Below, one piece after another: positions 8,288 through 15,309 of a stretch of 35,792 nt of DNA. Position 1 is the first letter of the stretch. Each line of letters begins with the position of its first letter. Position numbers and translations under genes: made by a program. Origin of the DNA: an uncultured Acidobacteriia bacterium (GTDB taxonomy: Bacteria > Acidobacteriota > Terriglobia > Bryobacterales > Bryobacteraceae); assembly GCA_903909435.1 (NCBI GenBank), contig CAIVVT010000100.1:1-35792 (forward strand). Direction: 5' to 3'. The notes beneath the pieces are model-generated. The model saw only the letters and a program-made list of their open reading frames with translations, did no database searches and had not been told where the DNA came from.

Positions 8288-9367
8288 ATGATACCTGTTA
8301 CGTACGAGATCACCCTGGCTTTGACCATCCTGACCATGCTGTGTTGGGGCTCCTGGGCCAACACCACGAAGATGGCTAAGGGCTACCGCTTCGAGTTGTT
8401 CTATTTCGACTACTCGATTGCAGTGTTCCTGGTAGCCACCGTTGCCGCCCTCACCTTGGGCATGATGGATTCGACCAGCAACGACCCTCAGATGTTCTCA
8501 CTCAACTTCATCGACAACATGTCGACGACGTTCAAGGCGAACATCGGCTTCGCCATGATTGGCGGGGCGGTCTTTAACCTCGCGAACATGCTGCTGGTGG
8601 CGGCCATCGGCGTGGCGGGCATGGCCGTCGCCTTTCCCATTGGCATCGGCCTCGCACTGATTGGCGGCGCGGTGCTCAGCTACATCGTTCATCCGGCAGG
8701 CAGCGCGCCATTGCTGTTCAGCGGCGTGGGCCTGGTCTTCATGGCGATTATCGTGAGCGCGCTCGCACATGCCGCCCACAACCGCGTCGAGCCGACGCAA
8801 GTCCCCGCTGCCCCGCTGCAACCACGCCGCCGGGGCGAAGCCGCCGAGAGGAAGCCCTCCGCCATGACCGGTATCGTGCTGAGCCTGGCCAGCGGCGTGT
8901 TGATGGCGGTCTGGTATCCGCTGGTCGAAATCGGCAAGCGCGGCGACCTTCCGTTGGGCCCCTACACCGCGGCCTTTTGCTTCTCGCTGGGCGTGCTGAT
9001 CACCACGCCCGTCTATAGCATCTTCTTCATGCGGCTTCCGGTCCAGGGCAGAGAGGTCGAGTTCAAGGAGTACTTCCACGCCCGCCCGGTGCATCACCTG
9101 ATCGGCTTGTTGGGCGGACTGATCTGGACGGTGGGCACCATCGCCAATTTCGTGGCGTCCAGCGCGCCGTCAAGCGTGAACGTGGGACCCGCCATCGCTT
9201 ACGCGCTGGGTCAGGGCGCGGCGCTGATCAGCACGCTGTGGGGCCTGTTCGTGTGGCGCGAATTCAAGGGCGCGAGGCCCGGCGTCGTCGTGCGCCTCGC
9301 ACTGATGCTGGTGCTGTACGTCGCCGGCCTGGGACTGGTCGCCATCGCGCCTCTGCAAGGCAAGTGA
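8288..9367 (+). CDS. ureide-permease/GRP-like sugar or nucleobase transporter
   Basis: A 359-residue integral membrane protein with about ten hydrophobic segments in two halves joined by a charged cytoplasmic loop (about residues 165-200). The start, TILTMLCWGSWANTTKMA followed by FELFYFDYSI, resembles the drug/metabolite transporter superfamily branch of ureide permeases and glucose/ribose (GRP) porters. Substrate could be a sugar, ureide or nucleobase derivative; the sequence alone does not decide. ATG 8288 follows AAAGGA at good spacing and begins the first membrane segment; the longer open frame upstream overlaps the divergent TPR gene and is not used. Confidence 0.78.
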   Translation: MIPVTYEITLALTILTMLCWGSWANTTKMAKGYRFELFYFDYSIAVFLVATVAALTLGMMDSTSNDPQMFSLNFIDNMSTTFKANIGFAMIGGAVFNLANMLLVAAIGVAGMAVAFPIGIGLALIGGAVLSYIVHPAGSAPLLFSGVGLVFMAIIVSALAHAAHNRVEPTQVPAAPLQPRRRGEAAERKPSAMTGIVLSLASGVLMAVWYPLVEIGKRGDLPLGPYTAAFCFSLGVLITTPVYSIFFMRLPVQGREVEFKEYFHARPVHHLIGLLGGLIWTVGTIANFVASSAPSSVNVGPAIAYALGQGAALISTLWGLFVWREFKGARPGVVVRLALMLVLYVAGLGLVAIAPLQGK

Positions 9368-9376
9368 CCGGCACTC

Positions 9377-9478
9377 GTTGTGGCGCACGCTTCAGCGTGC
9401 AGTGCCGGCACTCTTGCCGGCAGTGTTCCTGACGTGGACAGGAGTGTCCACGCTGCACGCTGAAGCGTGCGCCACAAC
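9377..9478. repeat. composite palindromic intergenic element
   Basis: A perfect 26-bp inverted repeat, 9377-9402 against 9453-9478, closes a region with further hairpins inside: TGCCGGCA 9403-9410/9415-9422 with loop CTCT, and CGTGGACA 9433-9440 / TGTCCACG 9445-9452 with loop GGAG. Each outer arm can itself fold, GCACGC-TTCA-GCGTGC. It fills most of the 141-base gap between the convergent transporter and AlaX genes. It may be a dispersed REP/MITE-like element and may also stop transcription from both sides. Confidence 0.85.
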
Positions 9479-9508
9479 CGGGCCGGTGCTAATGGGGATT
9501 GCCGCTGC

Positions 9509-10669
9509 TCACAGCGCGGCCAGCAGGGCGTTGAGCGCCGCCACCGAGGGCAGGCTGGCCTGCGCCATCTGGGCGCTACCTCCGCCCCGGCCGCCATGCA
9601 CGGCCAGCAGTTCTTTCAGCCGGTTGCCGGCGTACACGCCAGACTCCACGGACGTCGCCAGCATGACACTGGCCGGGTCGTCGCACGCCGCCACGAAGAC
9701 GCCTCGTCCGGCAGCGGTAAAGCCTTGCGCCAACGCCCGCACTTCGTCGCCGAGTCCGCCTGCCGCCACGCGCTCCACATGCCGCCTGAGGCCTGAAGCA
9801 TCTTCCGCCGAAGCCGCGAACAGTTCGGTGCCTCGCCGCAGAGCCAGTTCCACCGCCAACTTGCGGCGCGCCTTGTCGGCCTCTTTGGCCTGCTCCTGAA
9901 GCGCCTTGGCCAACTCCGGCACCTCGTCGAGCGGAGCGGAAAACAACTTCGCCGCCGCGCTTAACGCCTCGAAGTCGGCCCGCGCGCGGCGCAGCGCCCG
10001 CAGCCCGCACAGGAACTCGACACGCACGTTGTTCCGGATCTTCTCCTGCTTGCGGATCAGGATCGGACCGATCTCCCCGCTGGATCGCACGTGCGTGCCG
10101 CCGCAGGCCGACCGGTCGACGCCTTCGATGGAGACGATGCGCAGCGTTCCTTCACGCTCCGAGGCCTTTCGCAAGCCCGCCGCGGCGGTGGCATCTTCAA
10201 ACGCCACGCTGAGCGGCTTGCAGTCCAAGACGAGTTGGAACGCCCGCTCCTCCGCTGCCCGGACCTGCGCCGCCGAGAGCGCCGCGGTTTCCAGGTCGAT
10301 GGTGCTCACTTCGGCGCCGAGGTGGAAGCTCACGGTCTTCATGCCGTACAGCGATTCGAAAACGGCCGAGAGCAGGTGCTGTCCGCTGTGCTGCTGCATA
10401 TGGTCGAAGCGCCGCGCCCAATCGACGCAGCCCGACACGCCGCCGGCCTGCAGCGGTTGCTCCAGCAGATGGGCGACCCGCTCGTCCTCGTCCACAACGT
10501 CTAAAACACGGACGCCGCCCAGCGTGCCCAGGTCGTTGGGCTGCCCGCCGGACGACGGGTAAAACGCCGTGCGATCGAGGTACACGCGCCGCCCGGCGTC
10601 GGCGGTCTCGACCACGGATGCGTCAAAAACAGTCAGGTAGGAGTCGGTGTAAAAGAGGCGTTCTGTCAT
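9509..10669 (-). CDS. AlaX-type alanyl-tRNA editing protein with DHHA1 domain
   Basis: A 386-residue free-standing relative of the alanyl-tRNA synthetase editing half. FYPSSGGQPNDLG (residues 37-49) is the conserved N-terminal AlaX motif. The zinc site is complete: His94-x3-His98 (HSGQH) and Cys189-x3-His193 (CGGTH). A coiled segment (about 240-285) leads to a C-terminal DHHA1 domain ending GNRLKELLAVHGGRGGGSAQMAQ, which binds tRNA. The expected role is hydrolysis of Ser or Gly mischarged on tRNA-Ala in the cytoplasm. The start is placed at the ATG 10669 (MTERLFYTDSYL), where AlaX homology begins; the 33 residues that could precede it cross the intergenic region and lack family character. Confidence 0.9.
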   Translation of the reverse strand: MTERLFYTDSYLTVFDASVVETADAGRRVYLDRTAFYPSSGGQPNDLGTLGGVRVLDVVDEDERVAHLLEQPLQAGGVSGCVDWARRFDHMQQHSGQHLLSAVFESLYGMKTVSFHLGAEVSTIDLETAALSAAQVRAAEERAFQLVLDCKPLSVAFEDATAAAGLRKASEREGTLRIVSIEGVDRSACGGTHVRSSGEIGPILIRKQEKIRNNVRVEFLCGLRALRRARADFEALSAAAKLFSAPLDEVPELAKALQEQAKEADKARRKLAVELALRRGTELFAASAEDASGLRRHVERVAAGGLGDEVRALAQGFTAAGRGVFVAACDDPASVMLATSVESGVYAGNRLKELLAVHGGRGGGSAQMAQASLPSVAALNALLAAL

Positions 10670-10772
10670 GGCAAGCCAGGGTGCTTTTTCGGCTGTTCCC
10701 ACTGTAACAAGCCGGGTGGAAGGAGGAGGGAAGCTGCGGCCGACAGGGCTTGAAGCCAGCACGGCCATCCAC

Positions 10773-10798
10773 CAAAACCGTAAGTTCTTACGGTTTTG
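10773..10798. promoter_or_regulatory. AT-rich palindrome 1 (CCGTAA-N4-TTACGG core)
   Basis: CAAAACCGTAAG (10773-10784) and its exact reverse complement (10787-10798) form 12-bp arms around TT. With the second copy at 10836-10859 it shares the core CCGTAAGTNNTTACGG. AT-rich in a GC-rich setting, the pair looks like operator sites for a dimeric DNA-binding protein; no cognate regulator is adjacent. A hairpin role at the end of the nuoA transcript is the alternative. Confidence 0.6.
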
Positions 10799-10835
10799 TT
10801 TTGTAAGTGATTGATTCGTAAGGGGAGAAATTCAT

Positions 10836-10859
10836 CAAACCGTAAGTATTTACGGTTTG
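10836..10859. promoter_or_regulatory. AT-rich palindrome 2 (CCGTAA-N4-TTACGG core)
   Basis: CAAACCGTAA (10836-10845) and TTACGGTTTG (10850-10859) are perfect 10-bp arms around GTAT. Its centre lies 62 bp from that of palindrome 1. Between the two are further GTAAG half-words (TTGTAAGTG near 10801 and CGTAAGG near 10818), as if a longer array once existed. Confidence 0.6.
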
Positions 10860-10877
10860 CCCGATTGGCCCCGACGG

Positions 10878-11234
10878 CTAGACCCACTCCAGCGCACGCT
10901 TCTGCCAGGCCCAGATGTACCCTGCCACCAGAATCAGCAGGAACACGCCGATCTCGCCAATCCCGAACCAGCCCAACTGTCTGTAGCGCACCGCCCAGGG
11001 AAACAGGAAGACCGTTTCCACGTCGAAAATCACAAACAGGATGGAGATGATGTAGAACCGGACCGTGTAACGGCCGCGCGCGTTCGAGGCCGCTTCGATG
11101 CCGCACTCGTAGGCTTCGTGCTTGACCTGGCCCGGCGTCGAGGGCCGAACCAGAGCCGCCGCCCAGAGCAATACCACGGGAAACAGCAAGGCCACGATCA
11201 GGAAGACAAAGAGCGGCAGGTACCCTTCCGGCAT
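10878..11234 (-). CDS. nuoA: NADH-quinone oxidoreductase subunit A, stand-alone
   Basis: A 118-residue complex I membrane subunit. It has three membrane helices (about residues 5-28, 60-82 and 90-112) and the family signature YECGIEAASNARGRYTVRF, with the conserved Cys and Glu, followed by ISILFVIFDVETVFLFPWA, whose acidic residues lie in the quinone-chamber region. The gene normally heads a nuoA-N operon; here nuoB does not follow and the downstream 200 bases hold only two palindromes before an unrelated gene. The start ATG 11234 lies directly next to a -10-like sequence (see 11241-11249). Confidence 0.95.
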   Translation of the reverse strand: MPEGYLPLFVFLIVALLFPVVLLWAAALVRPSTPGQVKHEAYECGIEAASNARGRYTVRFYIISILFVIFDVETVFLFPWAVRYRQLGWFGIGEIGVFLLILVAGYIWAWQKRALEWV

Positions 11235-11240
11235 GGCTTC

Positions 11241-11249
11241 AATATATCA
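11241..11249 (-). promoter_or_regulatory. extended -10 promoter, possibly giving a leaderless nuoA transcript
   Basis: On the minus strand TGATATATT ends 6 bases before the nuoA ATG. If the hexamer TATATT is the -10 box, transcription would start at or within a base or two of the A of ATG. No convincing Shine-Dalgarno sequence precedes the ATG, which agrees with a leaderless message. The -35 region is poor. Confidence 0.35.
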
Positions 11250-11382
11250 ACTTTCACGACACCCGGGTCCGGTATAGATCTGCTTCGACTCGAGGGTGCA
11301 TCGCGAAACGCGCAGGCTGCAGACCGCCGGTCCGGCAGACCCGGTCCCCGCAGTTCCCACAGCGTCCTCCGCCCATCCAGGC

Positions 11383-11388
11383 TAAAAT
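11383..11388 (+). promoter_or_regulatory. possible -10 element for the ABC-2 permease gene
   Basis: TAAAAT occurs in the 220-base divergent gap, 67 bases upstream of the chosen ATG. The -35 region shows no strong match. The rest of the gap (11250-11382) shows no gene or repeat. Confidence 0.25.
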
Positions 11389-11454
11389 CGAAGTTTGCTT
11401 CTACCCTCCATCGCAGCGGTTCCGGCGCGCAACCGCTTCCGTTTGCCCGGGACC

Positions 11455-12243
11455 ATGTTCCTGCGCGTTCTGGTCCAGCGCCGCAACCTGATCGGCCAAT
11501 TGGTGCGCCGTGACTTCGAGCAGCGCTTCGTCGGTTCGGTGGCCGGTTGGGTGTGGGCCCTGATTCACCCGCTGGTGATGCTGGGCGTGTGGGTCTTCGT
11601 TTTCAAGGTCTGCCTGCGCGTGCCGCCCCCGCCCTCCGCGGCCAACAAAAGCTTCGTGGTCTGGTTGTTCTGCGGGCACCTGCCGTGGCTGCTGTTTTCC
11701 GAAACGCTACAGCGCTCGTCCACTACCATGGTGGATCACGCCAATCTGATCACCAAGACGGTCTTCCCCTCCGAGATCCTGCCCATCACGCTGTTCCTCT
11801 CGACGCTGATCAGCAACAGCATGGCCATGCTGCTGGCCGTGGCCGGAGTGCTGGTGACCGAGGGCCGCATCTACCCGACGATGCTGGCGCTGCCGATTCT
11901 CGTGCTGATCGTCTTTCTGCTCGCAACTGGATTGAGCTGGATCGCGTCCAGCCTCCAGGTCTATTTGCGGGACACGGCGCAATTCGTGATGGTGCTGCTT
12001 CCGGTCTGGTTCTGGTCCACGCCCCTGCTGCTGGACGAGTCCGCCTTCCCGGCCTGGGCTAAAGCGGTTGTTCGCTGGAACCCGCTAACTGCCGTCGTGC
12101 GAGGCTACCGTCAGACGATGCTGCTCAACCGCTGGCCCGATTGGGGAGACCTGGGCATCTCGGCCGGGCTCTCGATCGCGGTCTTCGTGATCGGCGGCCT
12201 GTTTTTCCGCCGTCTGAAGCGCGGCTTTGCCGACGTCCTGTAG
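11455..12243 (+). CDS. ABC-2 type exporter permease (Wzm/TagG-like), without adjacent ATPase
   Basis: A 262-residue membrane protein with about six hydrophobic helices. The start LIGQLVRRDFEQRFVGSVAGWVW is the amphipathic interface helix and first segment typical of O-antigen and teichoic acid ABC exporters (Wzm, TagG, RfbA). ITKTVFPSEILPI is the coupling-helix region of this family, and RWNPLTAVVRGYR is the usual C-terminal motif. Such permeases need a Wzt-type ATPase, normally the next gene, but here the next gene is a sulfatase-fold protein 27 bases downstream. Its substrate is probably a lipid-linked surface polysaccharide. The ATG at 11455 begins family homology; a TTG at 11395 in frame is the alternative. 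Confidence 0.85.
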   Translation: MFLRVLVQRRNLIGQLVRRDFEQRFVGSVAGWVWALIHPLVMLGVWVFVFKVCLRVPPPPSAANKSFVVWLFCGHLPWLLFSETLQRSSTTMVDHANLITKTVFPSEILPITLFLSTLISNSMAMLLAVAGVLVTEGRIYPTMLALPILVLIVFLLATGLSWIASSLQVYLRDTAQFVMVLLPVWFWSTPLLLDESAFPAWAKAVVRWNPLTAVVRGYRQTMLLNRWPDWGDLGISAGLSIAVFVIGGLFFRRLKRGFADVL

Positions 12244-12270
12244 TCTGGAAGATTGGAGAAGCGAACGAGC

Positions 12271-13656
12271 ATGAATTGGACACGACGGGGTTTCTTGACC
12301 TCCGCCGCCGCGGCTCCCCTGCTGGCGAGCGCCTCGCACGGAGAGAAGGGCCTGCCTGGGGCGCGGCCGAACTTCGTTCTCATCGTGGCGGAAGATCTGG
12401 CTGCGTGGATGTTGGGCTGCTACGGAAACCTTGAGATCAAGACGCCCAATCTGGACAAGCTGGCCGCCTCCGGCGCCCGTTTCATCAATAATTTCGCTTG
12501 CACACCGGCTAGCTCCGCGAGTCTGGCCACGCTGCTGACGGGGCGCATTCCGCGCCAGCACGGCATTGCCGATTATCTGACCGCTACGCCGGGCAGAAAC
12601 CCGGAACGCGGCCAGTCCTCCCCGCCCGCTTCTTTCTCGACTGAGGTGCTGGTGTCCGACCTGCTCTCGACCGCCGGCTACCACAGCGGCTTGGTGGGCC
12701 GCTGGAATCTGGGCAACGACGAGCATCCCGGCCACGGCTTTTCCGAGGTCTTCACCTTGCCTGGCGGCGACACCGTCGCGGTCAACCCGGCGCTGTTGGT
12801 CAACGGGCAGCAAACGCAGGAGAACGGTCCGACGCTCGAAGTCCTGACGCGTCAGGCCGCCGCATTTATCGGCCGCCAGAACGGGCCATTCCTGCTGGTG
12901 GTGTCGTACCCCGTCGCTTCCGCCGAGGGTGCCGCGTCCAAATACCTCGACCTTTACAAGACCAGCCAGTTCCAGACGTTTGGCATTCAACCCGCCGCCG
13001 CTTCCGCCCTCGACGGCAAAGCGATGCTGACCGATACGGTCGCCTCTATCCGTAAGTCGGCGGCAGGCATCGCGCTGCTGGACGAGCAGGTGGGCGCACT
13101 GCAGAAAGCGGTTATCCAGAAGGGCATCTTCGAAAACACGGTCGTCGTCTTCACGAGCGTTACCGGGCAGTTCCTGGGCCGCCGCGGGCTGTGGGGTTCG
13201 GGCTACGCCTCCGCCCCGCCCAACCTGTTTGAAGAGTCGGTCCACACGCCGCTGCTCGTAAGCTGGCCCGGCCACATCCCGACCGGCACATCCCGTCCGG
13301 AACTGGTGGGCGCTGCCGATCTCGTGCCGACCGTGGCTGAAATCGTGGGTGCGCCGCCGCCAGCGGGCCGCAATCTCTCCGGCCGCAGTTTTCTGACCGT
13401 CGCCTCGGGCAAGCCGCTGCCCAAGCGCCAGCCGTGGAAGGACCTGGTTTTCGGCGAATTGCGCGGTGTCGAAATGGCTCGAGACAATCGCTTCAAACTG
13501 TTGCTCCGCCCGGAGGAGCAGGGTGCCGACGAGTTGTACGATCTGCGCAAAGACCCCAACGAGCGCGTCAATCAGTACGAGAACCAGGAATACGCCGACG
13601 TGCGCACCCGGCTGGAAGCCGAGCTGCGCACCTGGCACGAGAAGTACTCCAGCTAG
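12271..13656 (+). CDS. Tat-exported sulfatase-fold protein with lost catalytic residues
   Basis: A 461-residue protein with a twin-arginine leader (NWTRRGFLTSAAAAPLLAS) and clear sulfatase-family framework: RPNFVLIVAED, LGCYGN, KTPNLDKLAASGARF, LLTGRIPRQHG, GYHSGLVGRWNLG, and a C-terminal LYDLRKDPNERVN. Catalytic positions are changed. The FGly motif C-x-P-x-R reads CTPAS (Cys77, Ser81 instead of Arg); GKWHLG reads GRWNLG (Lys to Arg144, His to Asn146); the metal-binding SDHG reads SVTG (297-299); HGLWGKG reads RGLWGSG (Arg305, Ser310); the first metal motif ADD reads AED. The frame is intact, so it is likely a maintained non-sulfatase or pseudoenzyme rather than decay. It follows the ABC-2 permease by 27 bases. 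ATG 12271 starts right at the Tat leader. Confidence 0.88.
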   Translation: MNWTRRGFLTSAAAAPLLASASHGEKGLPGARPNFVLIVAEDLAAWMLGCYGNLEIKTPNLDKLAASGARFINNFACTPASSASLATLLTGRIPRQHGIADYLTATPGRNPERGQSSPPASFSTEVLVSDLLSTAGYHSGLVGRWNLGNDEHPGHGFSEVFTLPGGDTVAVNPALLVNGQQTQENGPTLEVLTRQAAAFIGRQNGPFLLVVSYPVASAEGAASKYLDLYKTSQFQTFGIQPAAASALDGKAMLTDTVASIRKSAAGIALLDEQVGALQKAVIQKGIFENTVVVFTSVTGQFLGRRGLWGSGYASAPPNLFEESVHTPLLVSWPGHIPTGTSRPELVGAADLVPTVAEIVGAPPPAGRNLSGRSFLTVASGKPLPKRQPWKDLVFGELRGVEMARDNRFKLLLRPEEQGADELYDLRKDPNERVNQYENQEYADVRTRLEAELRTWHEKYSS

Positions 13657-13716
13657 CAAATCGTCCCGGTAATTCAGGTCCCTGCTGACTTGCCCGGAAG
13701 AGCATAAGCCCGTCGA

Positions 13717-13832
13717 TTGAATGTGGGGCAGGACGGCATCCTGCGGCGGGTTGGTAACCCGCCTCTGTCGAGCGGACCATTTAGCGCCGGTAAGCAACCG
13801 GCGCGCAGGATGCCAACCTGCCCCACATTCAA
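13717..13832. repeat. composite palindromic intergenic element
   Basis: Outer arms 13717-13745 and 13804-13832 match at 27 of 29 positions: a perfect 16-bp segment containing ATGTGGGGCAGG, two mismatches, then 11 more matching bases. Inside are GGCGGGTT 13745-13752 / AACCCGCC 13756-13763 with loop GGT, and GCGCCGGT 13784-13791 / ACCGGCGC 13797-13804. The element occupies much of the 279-base gap between the sulfatase-fold and MFS genes; the rest shows no gene. The two arm mismatches suggest pairing has been kept while bases drifted. Confidence 0.85.
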
Positions 13833-13935
13833 CCGGCACTCCTGTCGACTTGCTTCCGCCGCCACTCTCTAAGCAGCTAACCCGACTGAGCCGTCCAGGA
13901 TCCGCCCGCGTCTTGCGTTCACCCCTCGCGCTGTG

Positions 13936-15240
13936 ATGGCATGGATCTCCATGCCAACGGACCCCATCGCCCCTCCATCCCAGAGGGCGTCGCACGCCCG
14001 CTTCTACGTGCTCGTCTTCGCGGTCACGCTGGCCATCCTCTCCTACATCGACCGTGTCGCCATTTCCAAAGCCGCGCCGTACATCTCGCACGACCTGGGG
14101 CTGAGCAAGCAGCAGATGGGCGCGGTGTTCGGGGCCTTCGCCCTGAGCTACGCCCTGGCGGAGATCCCCAGCGGCTGGATGGGCGACCTGCTGGGCGCGC
14201 GCAGCGTGCTGATGCGGATCGTGCTCTGGTGGTCGTGCTTCACCGCCTCGGTCACCATGATGTGGAGCTTCCCTTCGCTGTGGATCAATCAGTTTCTCTT
14301 CGGCGCGGGCGAGGCCGGCTGCTTCCCGAATCTGACCAAAGCCTTCAGCACATGGCTGCAACCGCACGAGAAGGTCCGGGCCCAGGGCATCATGTGGATG
14401 GCCGCGCGCTGGGGTGGCGCGGTGACGCCGATGCTGTGCGGGGTTATCTTCTTCTATCTGCCGTGGCGCGCCGCGTTCTTCATTTTCTCGGCGCTCGGGT
14501 TCATCTGGGCGTTTTTGTTCTTCCGCTGGTTCCGCGACAACCCCAAGGACCACCCCGGCGTCAACGCGGCGGAATGGGAACTGATCAAGGGCAACCAGCA
14601 TATGGCCGGGCGGCACGGCGATGTCCCGTGGGGCAAAATGGTGCGCTCGCGCTCGGTTTGGCTGCTGTGGATTCAGTATTTCCTGATGACCTACCCGTGG
14701 TACCTGTACATCACGTGGATGACCATCTACCTGCTGGAATACCGCAAAGTCAGCCAGAATATGGCCAGCGTCTATGCGTTCTTCCCGCTCGCTTTCGGCG
14801 GCGTCGGCTGCGTCGTGTCCGGCTTCATGCTGCCGCGCGTCGCGCGCATGTTGGGCAGTATGGACCGCGCCCGCCGCACCGTGGGCACGGTCGGGTTCCT
14901 GATGGCGGGCGCGCTGATCCTGCTGCACACCCGGATTGAATCCGCGCTGCCGGCCATGCTGGTGCTGGGCCTGGCCAGCTTTTTCAACGACATTACGATG
15001 CCCTGCGCCTGGGGCACCTGCATGGATGTGGGCGGCAAATACGCCGGCACGCTCTCGGGCTCGATGAACATGATGGGCAACTTCGCGGGCTTCGTCTCGC
15101 CGTTCCTGGGCGGGGTGATCCTGCAGCACACCGGCAATTGGAACCTGTACCTGTACACCTTCGTCGCCTCCTACGCACTGGCCGCGCTGTGCTGGCCGTT
15201 CCTCGATTCCAGGAAGACGCTGGAGAGTATCGAGGCCTGA
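13936..15240 (+). CDS. MFS transporter, anion:cation symporter (ACS) family
   Basis: About 434 residues with twelve hydrophobic segments. AILSYIDRVAISKAAP is the conserved first-helix motif of the ACS family (hexuronate ExuT, galactonate DgoT, glucarate carriers), GWMGDLLGAR is the MFS A-motif after helix 2, and FRWFRDNPKDHPGVNAAE is the typical central-loop segment. It probably imports a sugar acid or other organic anion with protons across the inner membrane. The neighbouring carbohydrate genes fit such a role, but no catabolic gene is adjacent. Start is uncertain among GTG 13933, ATG 13936 and ATG 13951; none has a good ribosome site. Confidence 0.85.
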   Translation: MAWISMPTDPIAPPSQRASHARFYVLVFAVTLAILSYIDRVAISKAAPYISHDLGLSKQQMGAVFGAFALSYALAEIPSGWMGDLLGARSVLMRIVLWWSCFTASVTMMWSFPSLWINQFLFGAGEAGCFPNLTKAFSTWLQPHEKVRAQGIMWMAARWGGAVTPMLCGVIFFYLPWRAAFFIFSALGFIWAFLFFRWFRDNPKDHPGVNAAEWELIKGNQHMAGRHGDVPWGKMVRSRSVWLLWIQYFLMTYPWYLYITWMTIYLLEYRKVSQNMASVYAFFPLAFGGVGCVVSGFMLPRVARMLGSMDRARRTVGTVGFLMAGALILLHTRIESALPAMLVLGLASFFNDITMPCAWGTCMDVGGKYAGTLSGSMNMMGNFAGFVSPFLGGVILQHTGNWNLYLYTFVASYALAALCWPFLDSRKTLESIEA

Positions 15241-15309
15241 CCGGGCGATAAGCCAGGCTGATTCTTCGAAGCCGGGGTAGCCGGGTTTGTTATGGTGAAG
15301 GATTATCCC

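Noticed and set aside
9377-13832. CRISPR-like repeats
   Set aside because: The repeats are isolated nested palindromes without regular spacers, and no cas gene is present.
15241-15309. Trp attenuator or T-box before trpC
   Set aside because: The 69-base gap has no leader peptide with tandem Trp codons, no T-box sequence and no strong alternative hairpins.
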